From Paralichthys olivaceus (taxonomy: Eukaryota; Chordata; Actinopteri; Pleuronectiformes; Paralichthyidae), in contig NC_091098.1 of NCBI RefSeq assembly GCF_024713975.1, positions 12,248,816 to 12,312,815 of the forward strand: a DNA stretch of 64,000 nt, read 5' to 3'. This document shows positions 49,201 to 61,700 of this stretch, piece by piece (position 1 is the stretch's first letter; each line of letters begins with the position of its first letter). Below the pieces are notes generated by a model. It searched no databases, was not told the DNA's origin, and was given only the letters and a program-made list of their open reading frames with translations. Position numbers and translations under genes: made by a program.

Positions 49201-52200
49201 CTTCGCTTTTGGAGGCTGGTGAGTCTAGAAACAGTCTAGAAATAGAAATGGTTTATTAGTTTACAGTGAAATACACAGTCATTAATGGGTTTTTTCACCA
49301 ATTGCTAAAACAGTGTGGAACTCTTGTTTTTTTTCCAGGAACTACCTGAATTACGTAACCGAGGAGATGATCAATCCAGAGAGGTGACTTAAATTTGATG
49401 AAGGTTGTTTTGAGGATTGTACCTGTAAATATTTGCCAACAGCATGAAAAACCTCATCCATGTCTGAGCTAGTTTAACTACAGCAGATCGCATGTGATGC
49501 TTATGCTTCGAAGTATAACATTAAATTCTATTAAATTCTATTATTGCACAGCTGATCACTGTACACGACTAACCATATAAAATATATGGAACTGTGCTTG
49601 GCCATGTTCGCATACATCAAACTGAACACTAACTAACTCATCACTTTATTAGAAAATAAGTTGTTAAAGGTCCAGTGTGTAAGATTTAGGGGAAAGGGAA
49701 CTATTGGCAGATATTTAATGTAAAATAATCCTCATGATGTTTTCACTGTTTCATCTAAATTGCATGAATTGTAGTTTTCTTTATATTTAAATACTTTATA
49801 TTTACATCGAGGAGACCCTCTCTACGGAGGCCACCATGTTTTTTACATTAGTCCAGACTGAACAAACTAAACACCTTTTGAGTTTTTATGACAACTGAAG
49901 CTACCACAGGTTCTTTTTCATGTTTGGAAGGGGAGGGTGAGGTGAGGGGTGTGCAACATGCAACTTCACCACGAGATATCGCAAAATTCTACACACTGAA
50001 CCTTTAAGATGTAAAGAGGATCTCTTCTCAAATGACCCCTGACCTTTCCCTCTGTAGGAACCTGCCTTTGTCTATCATCATCTCCATGCCCATAGTGACT
50101 GTGGTGTATGTTCTGACAAACCTGGCCTACTTCACCACCATCTCTCCTGAAGTTATGGTCGAGTCTGAGGCTGTTGCCGTGGTGAGCATTATACTTCCTT
50201 AAAAAAAAGTTATGAGACTCAGTTTATTGTATATTTTACAAAGTGTAAGCTGCCCTCCTATGTGTTACTGGCTGTGCTGTGTTGCAGAGTTTCGGGGAGT
50301 ACCATCTGGGTGTGATGTCCTGGCTGATTCCTGTCTTTGTGGGACTGTCCTGCTTTGGCGCCGTCAACGGATCTCTCTTCACCTCAGCACGGTGCGTGTT
50401 TACACACAGCTCAGGGTGGGAGGTGAAGTCAGGTATTTCTGTTTGAAAACACCAAGGTCAGTTATCAGCACATTATTCCTGTGCAGTGATGAAACTGGAG
50501 TCAGGATGTTTTGAGAAAAGGATACTGGTTTTTAGGGCGTAAACGCTCAAACATGTTGTGGAGGATGTGAAGCTTCATATGATAGGAGGGTAAGAGGTGG
50601 GTAGGGGGTGTGTTCCAAAACCCGGGGCTGTTATTGGCTGGATCTGTTAATATAGGCCGACTGTTTTATCAAAAAATAACCATGAAAGAGCTTTCTCTCC
50701 TCTAGCTTGTTCTATGCTGGAGCTCGAGAGGGTCAACTCCCCGCAGCTCTGGGGCTGGTTCACACAGACCTTTTCACTCCAGTGCCGTCCCTCATCTTCA
50801 CAGTAAGACCCCTGCTACTCACAGTGATGATTCAACAGTTACTTTTGTGTTTTACAAATCAGCCCCACTAGAAGCACCTGATAAATCCAATAACCAATGA
50901 TAGCAACCAATAGAATTATGGTTAATGAAGGTGCATTAAATAAACATCTACATGTTTCTGGCGCTTGAAAATACGTATTAGCTAAAACGAGTACTGATCA
51001 TAAATCTGTCTGAAAGCTGAATTTGTTAAGTATTTGTAAAGTTATTTTTTTAATAGACAACATTCCTTTTATTCTGTGACATTTACATGCATCTAATGTG
51101 TATTATGATATGTTCTACATTTATCACACATAACCCACAAAGACACCTGTAAACTAGAACACAGTGGAGTTCATACCAACAGTTTCCTTATGAGACCACT
51201 ATATTCACTAAATCTGGATTTTTATTTGGATCTGCACCAAATTGCACACACTCATAAATATCAGTCTCCTAAACTTGATTTCAATTAAGAGCCATGAATT
51301 ATTGTGACAAATCAATGAAACTGCTGAACAACAATTTGCAGTGTTGAAGAAGGTGAAAAAATACACTTGATGATGGTTTCTTCCTTGGGTCGTGTCCCAC
51401 CCCTCCACAAAATATCCTAGAAATCATTTAATTAAATAAATGAATCCTGATAACAAAAAAACATGCAAAAAAAACCAGACAGACCAGGGTAACAAGGTTA
51501 GCCGAGATAAATGTTTTTTTAATGCTGTGCATGCGCGTGTGTGTGCAATGTATGAATGACTGACATCATCTTGTCCCTTTTCCCTGATATCAGTGTTTGC
51601 TGTCCATGATGTACGCCATCTCCCAGGACATCTTCTCTGTCATCAACCTCTTCAGCTTCTTCACCTGGCTTTGTGTTGGTATGGCCATCGGAGGTTTGAT
51701 CTGGCTGCGCTTTACCAAACCCAACCTCAGGAGGCCCATTAAGGTAGAGCACCCACATCTGATCAGGTGGCAAATATTTTATTGCACAATTGACCTATCT
51801 GAGAAAAGTGTGAAGGAATTGACTCACTGAAAGATATACCAATGATTTAAGACCTGGACTCTCCGTGAACCTCAGCCACTTTCTCTGTCTGCCTCAAATA
51901 TAAATAGAAACATGTCCCCTGGTTTTATAAAATCTGTCTTTTAATAAAACAACTATTGTATCACAACGCTTATTATTGTGGGAGGTGGAACCACACTGTG
52001 ATTCCAGGATGGGAGTGGTGTCTGCACGGATACATGGCTCTTTGTTTCTGTTTCATCATGGGATTATTACTTTGGTTGACTGGAGTCTTTCATCTCTGCT
52101 CTGAGCCTGAGTGCTCTCAGCCTATTTGTTTTATAAGATGAACCTCTAACAAGGAACAAATGGAGCTTTCTTCTTTATGTGTAAACTATTCATGACACAA

Positions 52201-52959
52201 GACAATCGTCAGTTTTTTTCACATCTAAATTTATCTTCTGTCACAACAACAACAACACATTTCTATTCATCAGCTTACAAAGCTCTGTATTCTATCAACC
52301 TACCTACCTCCCTACCTACCTCCCTACCTTCCTACCTACCTATCTACCTACCTACCTACCTACCTACCTACCTACTTACCTAGAAATTAATTTCTCCATC
52401 ACTTTGCCAAACAACAATAGTATTATATGGATAGTCCTCTTTTTTGAACTGCAACAAACCCGTCCTCTTGTCTTTGTCTGTGCAGGTGTATCTGTTCATC
52501 CCTGTGACTTTTGTTTTGGGCTGTGTCTTCATGATCGTCGTGTCGTTCTGGGCGGCTCCCTTCGAGTGCCTGGTCGGCAGCAGCATCATTCTCACAGGTA
52601 TCCCAGCGTACCTACTGGGCTACAAGTGGAAGAAACCCCATGTGGTCAGGAAGATGCTGGGTGAGTGACGCAGCATTCATTACACTTTGTTATGAGATTC
52701 ATGTGAAAATATCTGTGGGGGCTCTGATACATTTGACTTGTTTACACAGTCGAAGCGAGGGACTGAAACCGAAGTATTTGTTTGATAAAGTTTATCCTTT
52801 TTTTATTTGTTTTGCAAAAACATGTGCAGTAATGGAGCCAAAGAAAACAGACATGTTGATGTGATGAGTTGTTTCTCCTCAGAAATCTTCACCATGTTCT
52901 GTCAGAAGATCTTCATGTCTGTTCCTGAAGAGAGGGAGAAACACGAGGCGGTGGAGTGA
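46237..52959 (+). CDS. slc7a5: LAT1-type large neutral amino acid transporter light chain (SLC7A5 or ohnolog)
   Basis: This is a 12-helix plasma-membrane exchanger of the APC/LAT family. It imports leucine, other large neutral amino acids and thyroid hormones as a disulphide-linked heterodimer with SLC3A2. Eleven coding exons join in frame to 537 aa: 46237-46312, 46752-47285, 47396-47521, 49113-49218, 49339-49383, 50058-50181, 50288-50391, 50706-50802, 51594-51743, 52486-52660 and 52883-52959. Helix 1 has the substrate motif [14 protein letters not shown] (GSGIF about 89-93). Cys188, in YPDCSVP, is placed like the human Cys164 that bonds to the heavy chain. The gating motif reads [23 protein letters not shown]7A8 diverges clearly at these sites. 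The acidic and Ser/Pro-rich N-terminus (about 65 residues) is longer than in human LAT1. Because neighbours are necab3 and tox2, this may be the duplicate of the copy orthologous to human 16q24. Confidence 0.9.
47522..49112 (+). other. slc7a5 intron 3
   Basis: About 1.6 kb without recognised coding sequence. A CA/ACAT microsatellite lies at about 48729-48790. Confidence 0.6.
49667..50010. mobile_element. MITE-like element in slc7a5 intron 5
   Basis: Imperfect terminal inverted repeats of about 23 bp bound a 340-bp non-coding unit. The left end is TTAAAGGTCCAGTGTGTAAG. The right end, read on the minus strand, is TTAAAGGTTCAGTGTGTAGA. Both ends begin at TTAA. There is no ORF for a transposase, so it is non-autonomous. 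The ends are familiar from many teleost introns. The superfamily is not determined. Confidence 0.8.
51195..51300 (-). repeat. Dispersed repeat family A, minus copy (slc7a5 intron 8)
   Basis: On the minus strand it contains 'ggagactgatat' and 'atttggtgcagatccaaata', matching the 3' half of the copies at 13324-13570 and 45160-45420. Confidence 0.6.
52297..52381. repeat. (CTAC)n/(CTCC) tetranucleotide microsatellite
   Basis: Repeats of CTAC with CTCC and CTTC variants lie in slc7a5 intron 9, ending about 100 bp before exon 10. The ORF reading through as a proline-threonine-tyrosine repeat is an artefact. Confidence 0.92.
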
Positions 52960-54780
52960 TGCTGCACACTCTCAACAAGATGAAGGACTGACGCAATCAC
53001 ATTTTTGTCTAAACATTCTCAAAGTGTTTACACTCATTCATGCGTGATTCAGCTACAGCAGTTTATATTTTTAAACCTTAACCAGCCAGGTAGTTGGTAT
53101 ATTTAAGAGGAGCCTGGCAATCTTGGTTAAAGAGTTTTTTTATTTATGTATGCCCTTGTGTACAAAGTAAGTTGACATATATTTATGAACACAACAATGT
53201 CAACAAAGTCTAATCTTATAGTCGGGATTTGAAATTCAGACGTTTTACCCTGACTTTTACTCAATATCTGTTTCACAGTTACATCACATGTTAATCCTGG
53301 TCAATGCTTTTATTTTTCATGTTAGTTAGAGAGTCAATGTCCCAGTCACATACTGAAATTGACTGTCCACAGAAAAACACAATGCCAGAAGCTCCAGAAA
53401 CTCTAAAAGTGGCCTCAAACAACAAGTTCGCCATAAACTAAATGTACTAATGAGAATTTTTTCAACCCTCTTTACATTTGCTAAACACTAACAAACAGAA
53501 CCCCACATAGTTTATTATAGTTTAGAGTTTTAGAGAATATCATTCCTGTTAGTCAAAGTTTAAAAGACCTCATATGAGAAAGACTCAGTGTACAGAGCAT
53601 AAATAAATAAGGTTGTGGTTAATTAATGACAGTAAATCTGAAAACGAGTCCACAGCACTAAAGCACAAAAAGGATAAAGCTGTGTATGTGATGTTTCCTT
53701 AAGATGTGTTGCTGTGAAACAGGTCTGTTTCTCGTACCGTTTTATTTTCAGAGTCAGCGCTCCATGTGTAATGCTATTTGATGGATATCTGAGAATCTGT
53801 ATAGATGTTATGTTAGCAGCTGTATTTAGAAAACTTCATTGTAGTGTTTTGTATCTTTTATCCATGATCTGTGCCAGCTGTGGTGGTGCTGATGTTTTTT
53901 TTAATTTTTGTCTTATGTCACTATAAGACCAAAATGAATGTTGCAAATTAAGTTTTTAAAAAAATAGGAAGTTGCCTATAAAGTCAAAATTTTAAAGTGA
54001 ATATCTTTTTCCGTAGTTATTATAAGCGCTTTCCCAGTCCACTCCTAACCCCAGAGGAAATGAAGCCTCTGAGGAATATGAAGGAGGATGGAATTTGCAC
54101 GGACTGAAAAAAATAAATAAAACAACAGTCCCCTTAAATGTCAACATTTTATGCGTTCCATCAGCCTCTGCTGAGCATTCACTGAGTGCTGACAATCCAG
54201 TGTGAAATCAACTGGATGCAGGTTGGTCAAGGACAAATAAACAGAAAGTGACTTTGGAACAGAAACAAAGAGGCAAACGCTGCCAGTTGAATACTTCCAA
54301 CATGTTTATTCTCCTAGTAACATCCTTTTCAAACAACTGGAGATGAAATGTCTTTATTATTCGGAAGGCGCTCTACAACCATCATTATGCTTGTTAATAG
54401 AAGTGGACCAAGGCATCAAGATAAATCAATTACATTTTAAAAACACCATCATGGCAATGTATTCACATGTAAAGAGAGAGAGGGAAGGGCATCCCAAAAG
54501 CAGAACCCCCCCCAGTACTGGGGGATTTAAAGAATGATGTAAAGAAATGTTAGGGTAAGGGTTCGGCTTTTTTTTTATATTAAGCATCAACAAACAGCAC
54601 AGTGCTTGAAGGATGTGATGATAAAGCCTTTAATGGTGTTTGCCTAACAAATCAAATGTTATGGAGGAAAAAAACACTCTGTTAGCATATTTGTAAAGTA
54701 CCGATGTCAGCTATTGTGACTGTTGCATGTCAGTGACCATGGCAGGTACATGTAATAATAAACATATTTTTGTTCAAGCT
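52960..54780 (+). other. slc7a5 3' UTR and downstream
   Basis: Sense AATAAA signals lie at 54112-54121 (two overlapping) and 54757-54762. No coding sequence was recognised. Which signal is used cannot be told from the sequence. Confidence 0.5.
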
Positions 54781-56513
54781 GTTTTGTGTTTTGTAAAGAC
54801 GATGGGCAACAAAAGAAGTGCAGTGAAATCTGATTCATCCCTGCTGCAGCTTAATATGCTCCCACCAGTTAACAAAAGGCCACAGGCTCTCCTCAGATAA
54901 CAGTCTCCAATAGAACGAGCTTCACCAAACACAAGACAGCTTTGAATCCAAATGAAGATGTTTCACAAGCAGGATCTTCTTGAAAAATGTTGTCCAGTGG
55001 TGTTATCGCCTCAGCCATCAAGTGTCTGGGTGGTGATCCGTATGAAATGCTTTGTCCTTTCTCATTTGTCTCGTCTTGTTTGTTGGCTGTCAGACAATGA
55101 TGCTGCTGACGCCTGCACCGTCAGGACAGTTCATATCTGTGTGGAGAGGAAATGAGAGGGTCTGATGGCTGCTGATGGAGCCAGTGTCACAGCTCCAGGA
55201 GACAATATTAGCGATGGGAGATTGGACAAGGAAAGGAGGCAATATTGCACAACTGACGTATGGAGTATTTTGATACTTTCTAAAAAGTGAAGGTGACTGA
55301 AGAGGGGCTGGAGTGGTTCAATCATACAATCATATGTACAGTCATATAGGTCAAATCCAGCTTCACTGGTTTCAACAAAACCAAATATTAAACCAGGGTA
55401 TTCAATCTTACTTATTAAAGGAGGAGTCAGTCACATAGCACTAAAACATACTCTGAAATATTTCTGAAGTTGTGCACATGAAACACATATTTTCTGTTAA
55501 TTGTATTCTATTTGCAAATTCAAATAAATATTACACACAGCTATCTTTCTGCTGTGAGCAACATCCCAGGGGCAAAGCTATAAATGATACATGGAGCTTC
55601 AATTATTTATGGGAAGCTAAGGTGAAACTGACTCAACTTTACTGCAAAACACATCAACAACAACCTGCGCACATAATTTAGTTGTTCGCATTGAGCAATT
55701 TTCCACAAAACAAGAAGAGTTCTGCAAGTGTGGTGAAATAAATCCACTTGTCCCCAAGAATTCTGCCTGATTACAACAATGTTCTCGGAATAAAGTGTAA
55801 ATAGTCATTTCATTTTCAAATATTGTTTTTGTTAAGTTGTTATCCGACAGCAAACTTTTTCCAATTTTTGAGCTAAATGATAAAACTAATAAGATAATCA
55901 AACTGTTCTGTTATTGAAAATTGATTAGGCTTGATGTGGCTTGAAATTAAAATATTTAGCATTATTGCAAAATTGCATGTTTTCTTATCACACTTCTTAT
56001 TTTAATTATAGTTTTATAGTCCTAAAAAAATATGCACATGGATATTAAATTGTTTGAGCGAGAGACCAGACATGACCAGCAGAGGACGATAGAGGATCAT
56101 CAACAGGAGAGGGCTGAGCAGTGGAGCGCTCCACTTCAGCAGTTTAATTCATGCATCTCTTTTCTTCTGGTTTTGATATTTTCTCATATGATTTTATTTT
56201 GATCAATGTTTTTTTTAATAATATTATTACATATATTTATTAAACCAAATGTATCACACATTCACACCTGAGCTCAGCAGCCCTGAGGAAACACTGTTGT
56301 TAATGATGCTGAGGCAAGGCCCCTTTAATGTTATCATCATTAAAAAAATATCAGTATTACACTTGAGCGACTGTCTAAATGAAGTCACTGAACCACGATG
56401 AACTGATTCTTTCTGTCCTCCAGTGCAGAGGAAGAGAAAACCCCCAATGTGCCTGGTTTTATGAATCAGCTCTAGGGGGCACTGCGTCATCATGAGAGAG
56501 AGAGAGAGAGAAA

Positions 56514-56553
<40 letters not shown>

Positions 56554-57070
56554 AGGGGGTGAGAGAGAGAGAGAGAGGAGGGTGAGGGATGATAAATTCC
56601 ATTTCTATTCTACCTTTAATCCAACTGTGAAATGCGTAAGTAAAAGGTAGTTCAGTGAAAGACTGTGTACATCAACTGCACCAACTGAGTTTCATCATCT
56701 CACTCCACAGCTAGTGGACAGAAAAACGCAGCTCGGTTAATTATATTAATCATGTCTGGGTTCAATTATATGAAAGAGGAAAAAACAGGAAAAGTCCGAA
56801 AAAAAGGTTGAAGTTGGTTAAGTGAAGGTAAACTAGGAAGCTTCGACTCCTCACCCAATGAGCCAGGGACAGCAGCCACATTAACTTCTGCAACATCAGA
56901 GGTAATGTTCCTCATTAACCTCAGAGACACGTGCAGACGAGGAGGGGGGGGGGGCTGTTTATGGGCTCCTGCACCTATCAGGTACTACTCATCAAAGGAC
57001 AAATGAATGTGTTGAGACTCAAGATCCAAATAAGTCGACACGGAACTGTCCACTTCTTCACTTTAAACAT
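54781..57070. other. Intergenic gap between convergent slc7a5 and tox2
   Basis: No gene was recognised. Contents include a GA-rich microsatellite at 56493-56582. ORFs here are short and composition-driven. Confidence 0.55.
56493..56582. repeat. (GA)n microsatellite
   Basis: Long GA runs with GGG interruptions. Strand asymmetry is complete (purines only on the plus strand) over most of the run. Confidence 0.95.
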
Positions 57071-57199
57071 TTTATTACAGACAAAAGAAAACAAAAGAAG
57101 TATTTGTGACACGAAATGAATCTAATGCTGGTGCACTGGTACTGCACCAACAACAATTTCTGAAAAAATATTTATTATTCTAATAATCATGTTGTTTGA

Positions 57200-57233
<34 letters not shown>

Positions 57234-58712
57234 TAATAATAATAATAATGCACCCTGATGAAATTAAACCAAAATGTTACTTCATTTCATTCATAAATAG
57301 ATGTGAAACCTGCAACCAAATTAAATAGAATGACCATATTGTAAAACATACAGTATGATATTCAACAAAAAACAAAATGAGTTCTCTTATCACTGGCTTT
57401 ACAAATTAAAGAAGTACATTTGGCAGGTTTATACACAAAAATTATAATATCTACCCTCATGACCGTTCCTCCAAAAAAAACGCAAAATCCTGCTACAGTG
57501 AAAAAACAAAATAGATTAAGATTTTTTTATCTTCACAAAAAATGATAAAGATGAGTTCAACACAATTCTAAAACACCTAATAAAACTAGTCAAAAACTTT
57601 AAAACCCACTGTTATGTTTTTTTTTTCTTTAGTAACATTTCACATTTAGCAACTTTTTTTTAATTCACCTGTACAAGTGGTGTCAGGACTAAGGGGTGGT
57701 GGGTGGGGTTACAGGTGAGGGGGTGGTCCTTATTGACCAAGAGGTGGAGGAGCTAAAAGGAGAGGTTTTTCGACCTTTGACCTCTACAGTTTTGTAACGT
57801 CCTGAGGCCGTGTGAAGAGAGGGACACTCTCTATCAGAGCTCCGTCACCTATAAGGAGGAAATGGAGCGTTTTTTTTTCAGTCTTGGAGTTTCTCTCATG
57901 GTTTGGAGAGAAACAAGACCGGTGAACACAGTTTCAACACGAGTTTTAGTGTGTGTATTCCCTCACTGAATCCGCCAGCACGAGAAATCACATAACCAAA
58001 CAAAAAAAGAATGTTTGAGAAAAAAAAATAAAGCAAGGGACTGCAGTTAAATACACACATTAGAGGGATCCATTTTGGTGATATTTACAATCACTCTGTG
58101 ACAAATAAAGAAATGAGGGAGTCCTTTACGAGGGCACGGATGATTTACAAATGCCTCATGTGTTTGTGACTATCTTCATAATAATTTCGCTTTGCTTCTA
58201 TTCAGTCAGGGTTGTTTCAGTCAGTCTTGTATGTATCCACCCCCCGGTGAGGTGACTATATCCTAGTTTCCTGCATTAGCTTTTCTACCCGAGACCCCTA
58301 CACTTGGAGTATGCTTAGAGCATTTCATCTCCCCAATGAGGGCAGTCCATGGCAGACACAAGAGTAATGGAGCGAAGAGGAAAGAAAGCATCTTTAAAAA
58401 ATTCAAAACGAGATGAGAAGACATGTTTTTTTTGGTCTTCATTTCCAGTATGTTGGCATGAGCTTAAAGCTCACTGCCCCGCAAAAAACGGAAAGTTCAC
58501 TGATAAGGAATTTTTTTTTTTTTAAAGCAAGAGAAGTGCCTCAGGCCTCTGGCCGATCTAAGTGCTTGGCAAATAGGTGAAGTTTCTGTAGCAGTCTTTG
58601 GGATTTTCAAAATCCATCTGAAAAAAAATGAAATGGTGTAGAAGCAGATACATCGATGACGTTGTTGTGTTGGTAAGCTCCCTGGAGTCTGACATTTGGA
58701 GGTCTTTCAACT
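57071..58712 (-). other. Presumed tox2 3' UTR
   Basis: On the minus strand this follows the tox2 stop. The first AATAAA is the complement of 57071-57076, about 1.6 kb downstream. An (AAT)n microsatellite at 57200-57249 lies inside. An acceptor-like site at about 58617 is followed by an open stretch (MDFENPKDCYRNFTYLPST), discussed as a finding. Confidence 0.5.
57200..57249. repeat. (AAT)n microsatellite
   Basis: About 16 AAT units with one G substitution. Confidence 0.95.
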
Positions 58713-61700
58713 TCAAGTGAGGTAGAGAGGCTTGTCCCGGGCTCCCATGCCACTGCTGAGAAAGAAAAAACATGTATTATTGTATGTTCAGATGTATGTG
58801 GGTACATACATGTGATATCCAGACTACGTGTCTGGCTCCTCTATTTCACCAGGAAATCCCAGTGAGACCATGAAAACACTTTTTTACAAGGAGGGCCTGG
58901 CTCCAAAACAAACAGAAACAGCTGCTAAAAGCAAACAGCGCACGTCAATAAACGCGAAGACAAACACAAAATGTCATAATTTGCAGATCACTCGGAACTT
59001 GAAATGTCAAATACGCAGTCTGTTCTCCAGTTATCTATCCTGACGCGCTGGAAATAACAATACTCGGAACCCTCCAAAAACTCTAAAACGACAACGTGAC
59101 ACATTGAGAAGGTTTAAGCAAAGACTGCGTCTACTTCAAAGAGTGTGATCCAGTTTGACATACAGATGAATCAGCTCTAAATACAGGAGATACTGACTCT
59201 CAGATCCGCTGCCTCTCGGAGCAGCAGCACCGAGTTTCAGGTGTGAGACAAAAAAACAACATCCGTCTTGTACCTGCTTGAATAGCTTGATTCAATAAGG
59301 CAACGTGTACTAAGCAAAACAGAAGAACTTAATTGGATGTCACACTTTATCCAAGCTCGGTAATGGCATTGTTTTGCTGCTGCATTACTCATTTCAATTT
59401 CAAGGGGATGCTTTTGCTGTAGCAGGGAAATCGCAGTTTATGATTAATGCTGTCTGAGTGCGTGAGTGTGAAAGTGAAGTGGTTTCGGGCGACTCATGCG
59501 GAAAATAAGTAACTGTCAGACAACTGCTCTCGATTCTTAACAACCAAATGTTCTGGATAATATTTAATTTTTTCTGTGGGTTAATTCTTTCTCATGGTTT
59601 TAGTCATCATGTCTGTCACCGCTATCACAACACAGCACAGCGGCTGATCTGATGAGCTCACCTGCAGTGGTTGGGTCCGCAGTCCCTGTTGCAGTACTCG
59701 CTGTCCCAGTCGGGGTTCTGGCCGTGCACTGGGTTGGGGGCCCCTGGAGACTGAGAGCCCCCGACACTGTTCTGGTAATCAGCCTGAATATGGGAGAATC
59801 CCTGTGGGACCAGAGGAAAGGAGACGAAAGAGGAGAAGAAATAATTTAGATTTTTGAGAAGATCAGCTGATGGAGTTCGCTGAGCCATGATACCATACAA
59901 GGACAAATGTTGTCTGTGATATTTATCAGAGTGGGAGACACTTTCTTTCACTCTACATTTACTCTAACTGACTGGTTTAACGGGATCTCTATGACACACT
60001 TCTTGCTCTGGCATTACACCCCCTGCTGGACTGGAGACACAATAATCGCATAATAATACTCTTGTAGCCATCACGATGTTTGCGGTTGTGGTTAACATTT
60101 CCATGGTAACAGCGAGCTCCACCAATCAGAGACGTCTCTCTTACACCTAAGGATTGTGGGTAGTGTAGTACTTCTACTTGATATCGCAAATACAACTACC
60201 TAGGATGGTTACAATATTGAGGCTGACGATCAAAATCTATATTCAGAAAATTAATGGGATTCAAAATTTAAAACAAAAAAATGTAATTGAGGCCTTTATT
60301 CGATACAATGAGAGTGAATACAAAAATGTTCCAGTTGGGAAATGGAAGTAAGAAAAACACTGGATAATATACAATCTCAATGTTCTATAAAATATCAAGA
60401 AAGTTTGATTGTTAAATATAAGAAGAGATTAATTAAGGATAATTTGTAATGTAATGATAACGATAATGAATGATGACTTTATCAGATACCTGTGTTTTAA
60501 TAATGGTTAGACCAACCTGTTGGCTGAGAGGAGGGGAATGCAGAGGTGCCTGGAGCCCCATTTGGTGTGAGATGATTGGCTGCGACTGCTGCATGCGGAT
60601 TGGCTGGTTGAGCAGGGAGCTCTGGTGCAGGGAGAGCTGGGCATGGGGGTGCAGAGGTGGGCTGATCTGGAAGGGAGAAGGGGGAGAGGCACTCATGCTG
60701 GGCGGCAGCATCTGGGATTGGCTGAGGGTCTGGGCCAGAGTGTGTCGGGGCGGCCCGGCGTAGCTCTGGAGGTCTGACAGGGGGAAGGAGCCCGGTGGGC
60801 CCAGGTAGGCTGAGGAGGGCTGGGGGGGCACGCTGTACAGGGGCTGCTTGGGGGGGAGCAGGTGGGAGGGCTGGTTGGTCTGCTGGGCACTTTTTGGTTC
60901 AGGGTCATTGTACGTCTGTGGATGAAAAAAATTAGGATTTTAATTAGACAATAACATGACATTTAATCTGCAGCCTGAAACCCCCAAAACATCAACACTC
61001 ATTTATCATCATTCATCAAGATCTAATGACAACATTTCTCCTCTCTCATTTTTGTAATAGCAGCATCCATTACACTTAAGACTAAACTTAAGAACTTTAT
61101 CACGTATCTTAGTGATAAAACCTGTTATTTGTGAAACTGGGTCATATTTCCTGTAACCCACATTGACAAGGAAGCTGCAGTGACTTTCACAGAAATGCTA
61201 TCTAATAAACGAGGGTTTTCAGGGCTTTTCCAGCATTTCTATGCTTCGATATCAGTAAACTGTATCTATTTAAAGGATAAATCATTTTATCCTGGGCCTG
61301 ACAGATTTCACTATTCATTCTGCGCCACTTTGCAAAGAAAGATGAGTGATGAAGAAATAAACTTGATGTTGGGAAAGAGCTGAAGAGCTTAAAAAGAAAA
61401 AGAAAACCCAAACCACCCAAACTTGACTTTTGTCAGCTTGGCATGCTCCCACCACTCTGAGCAGGTGCAGCTGCCACAAAAGTACCACCAACCTCCCAAC
61501 TCCACCCTGCCCCACCCTCCGCAGGCCTCTATGATGAGCTGTCACATTGTTCATCTCCAGCCATCAGTGTTGATTAGAAGGTAATGGAGCCCATTTGTAT
61601 GAATAGAGCAGGGGCCGAGGTAATGATCAATAGACACCTTGACAGATAGATGAGAAAGGGAGAGGGACGCACGCGCACGCACACACACACACACACACAC

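Noticed and set aside
52297..52381. CRISPR-like array
   Set aside because: The four-base CTAC units have no spacers. This is a microsatellite in a vertebrate intron.
46237..52959. SLC7A8 (LAT2) as the identity
   Set aside because: The [14 protein letters not shown] and EEMINP motifs agree with LAT1. LAT2 differs at each.
56493..56582. Functional GA-rich regulatory element
   Set aside because: It looks like an ordinary GA microsatellite. Nothing around it indicates a promoter.
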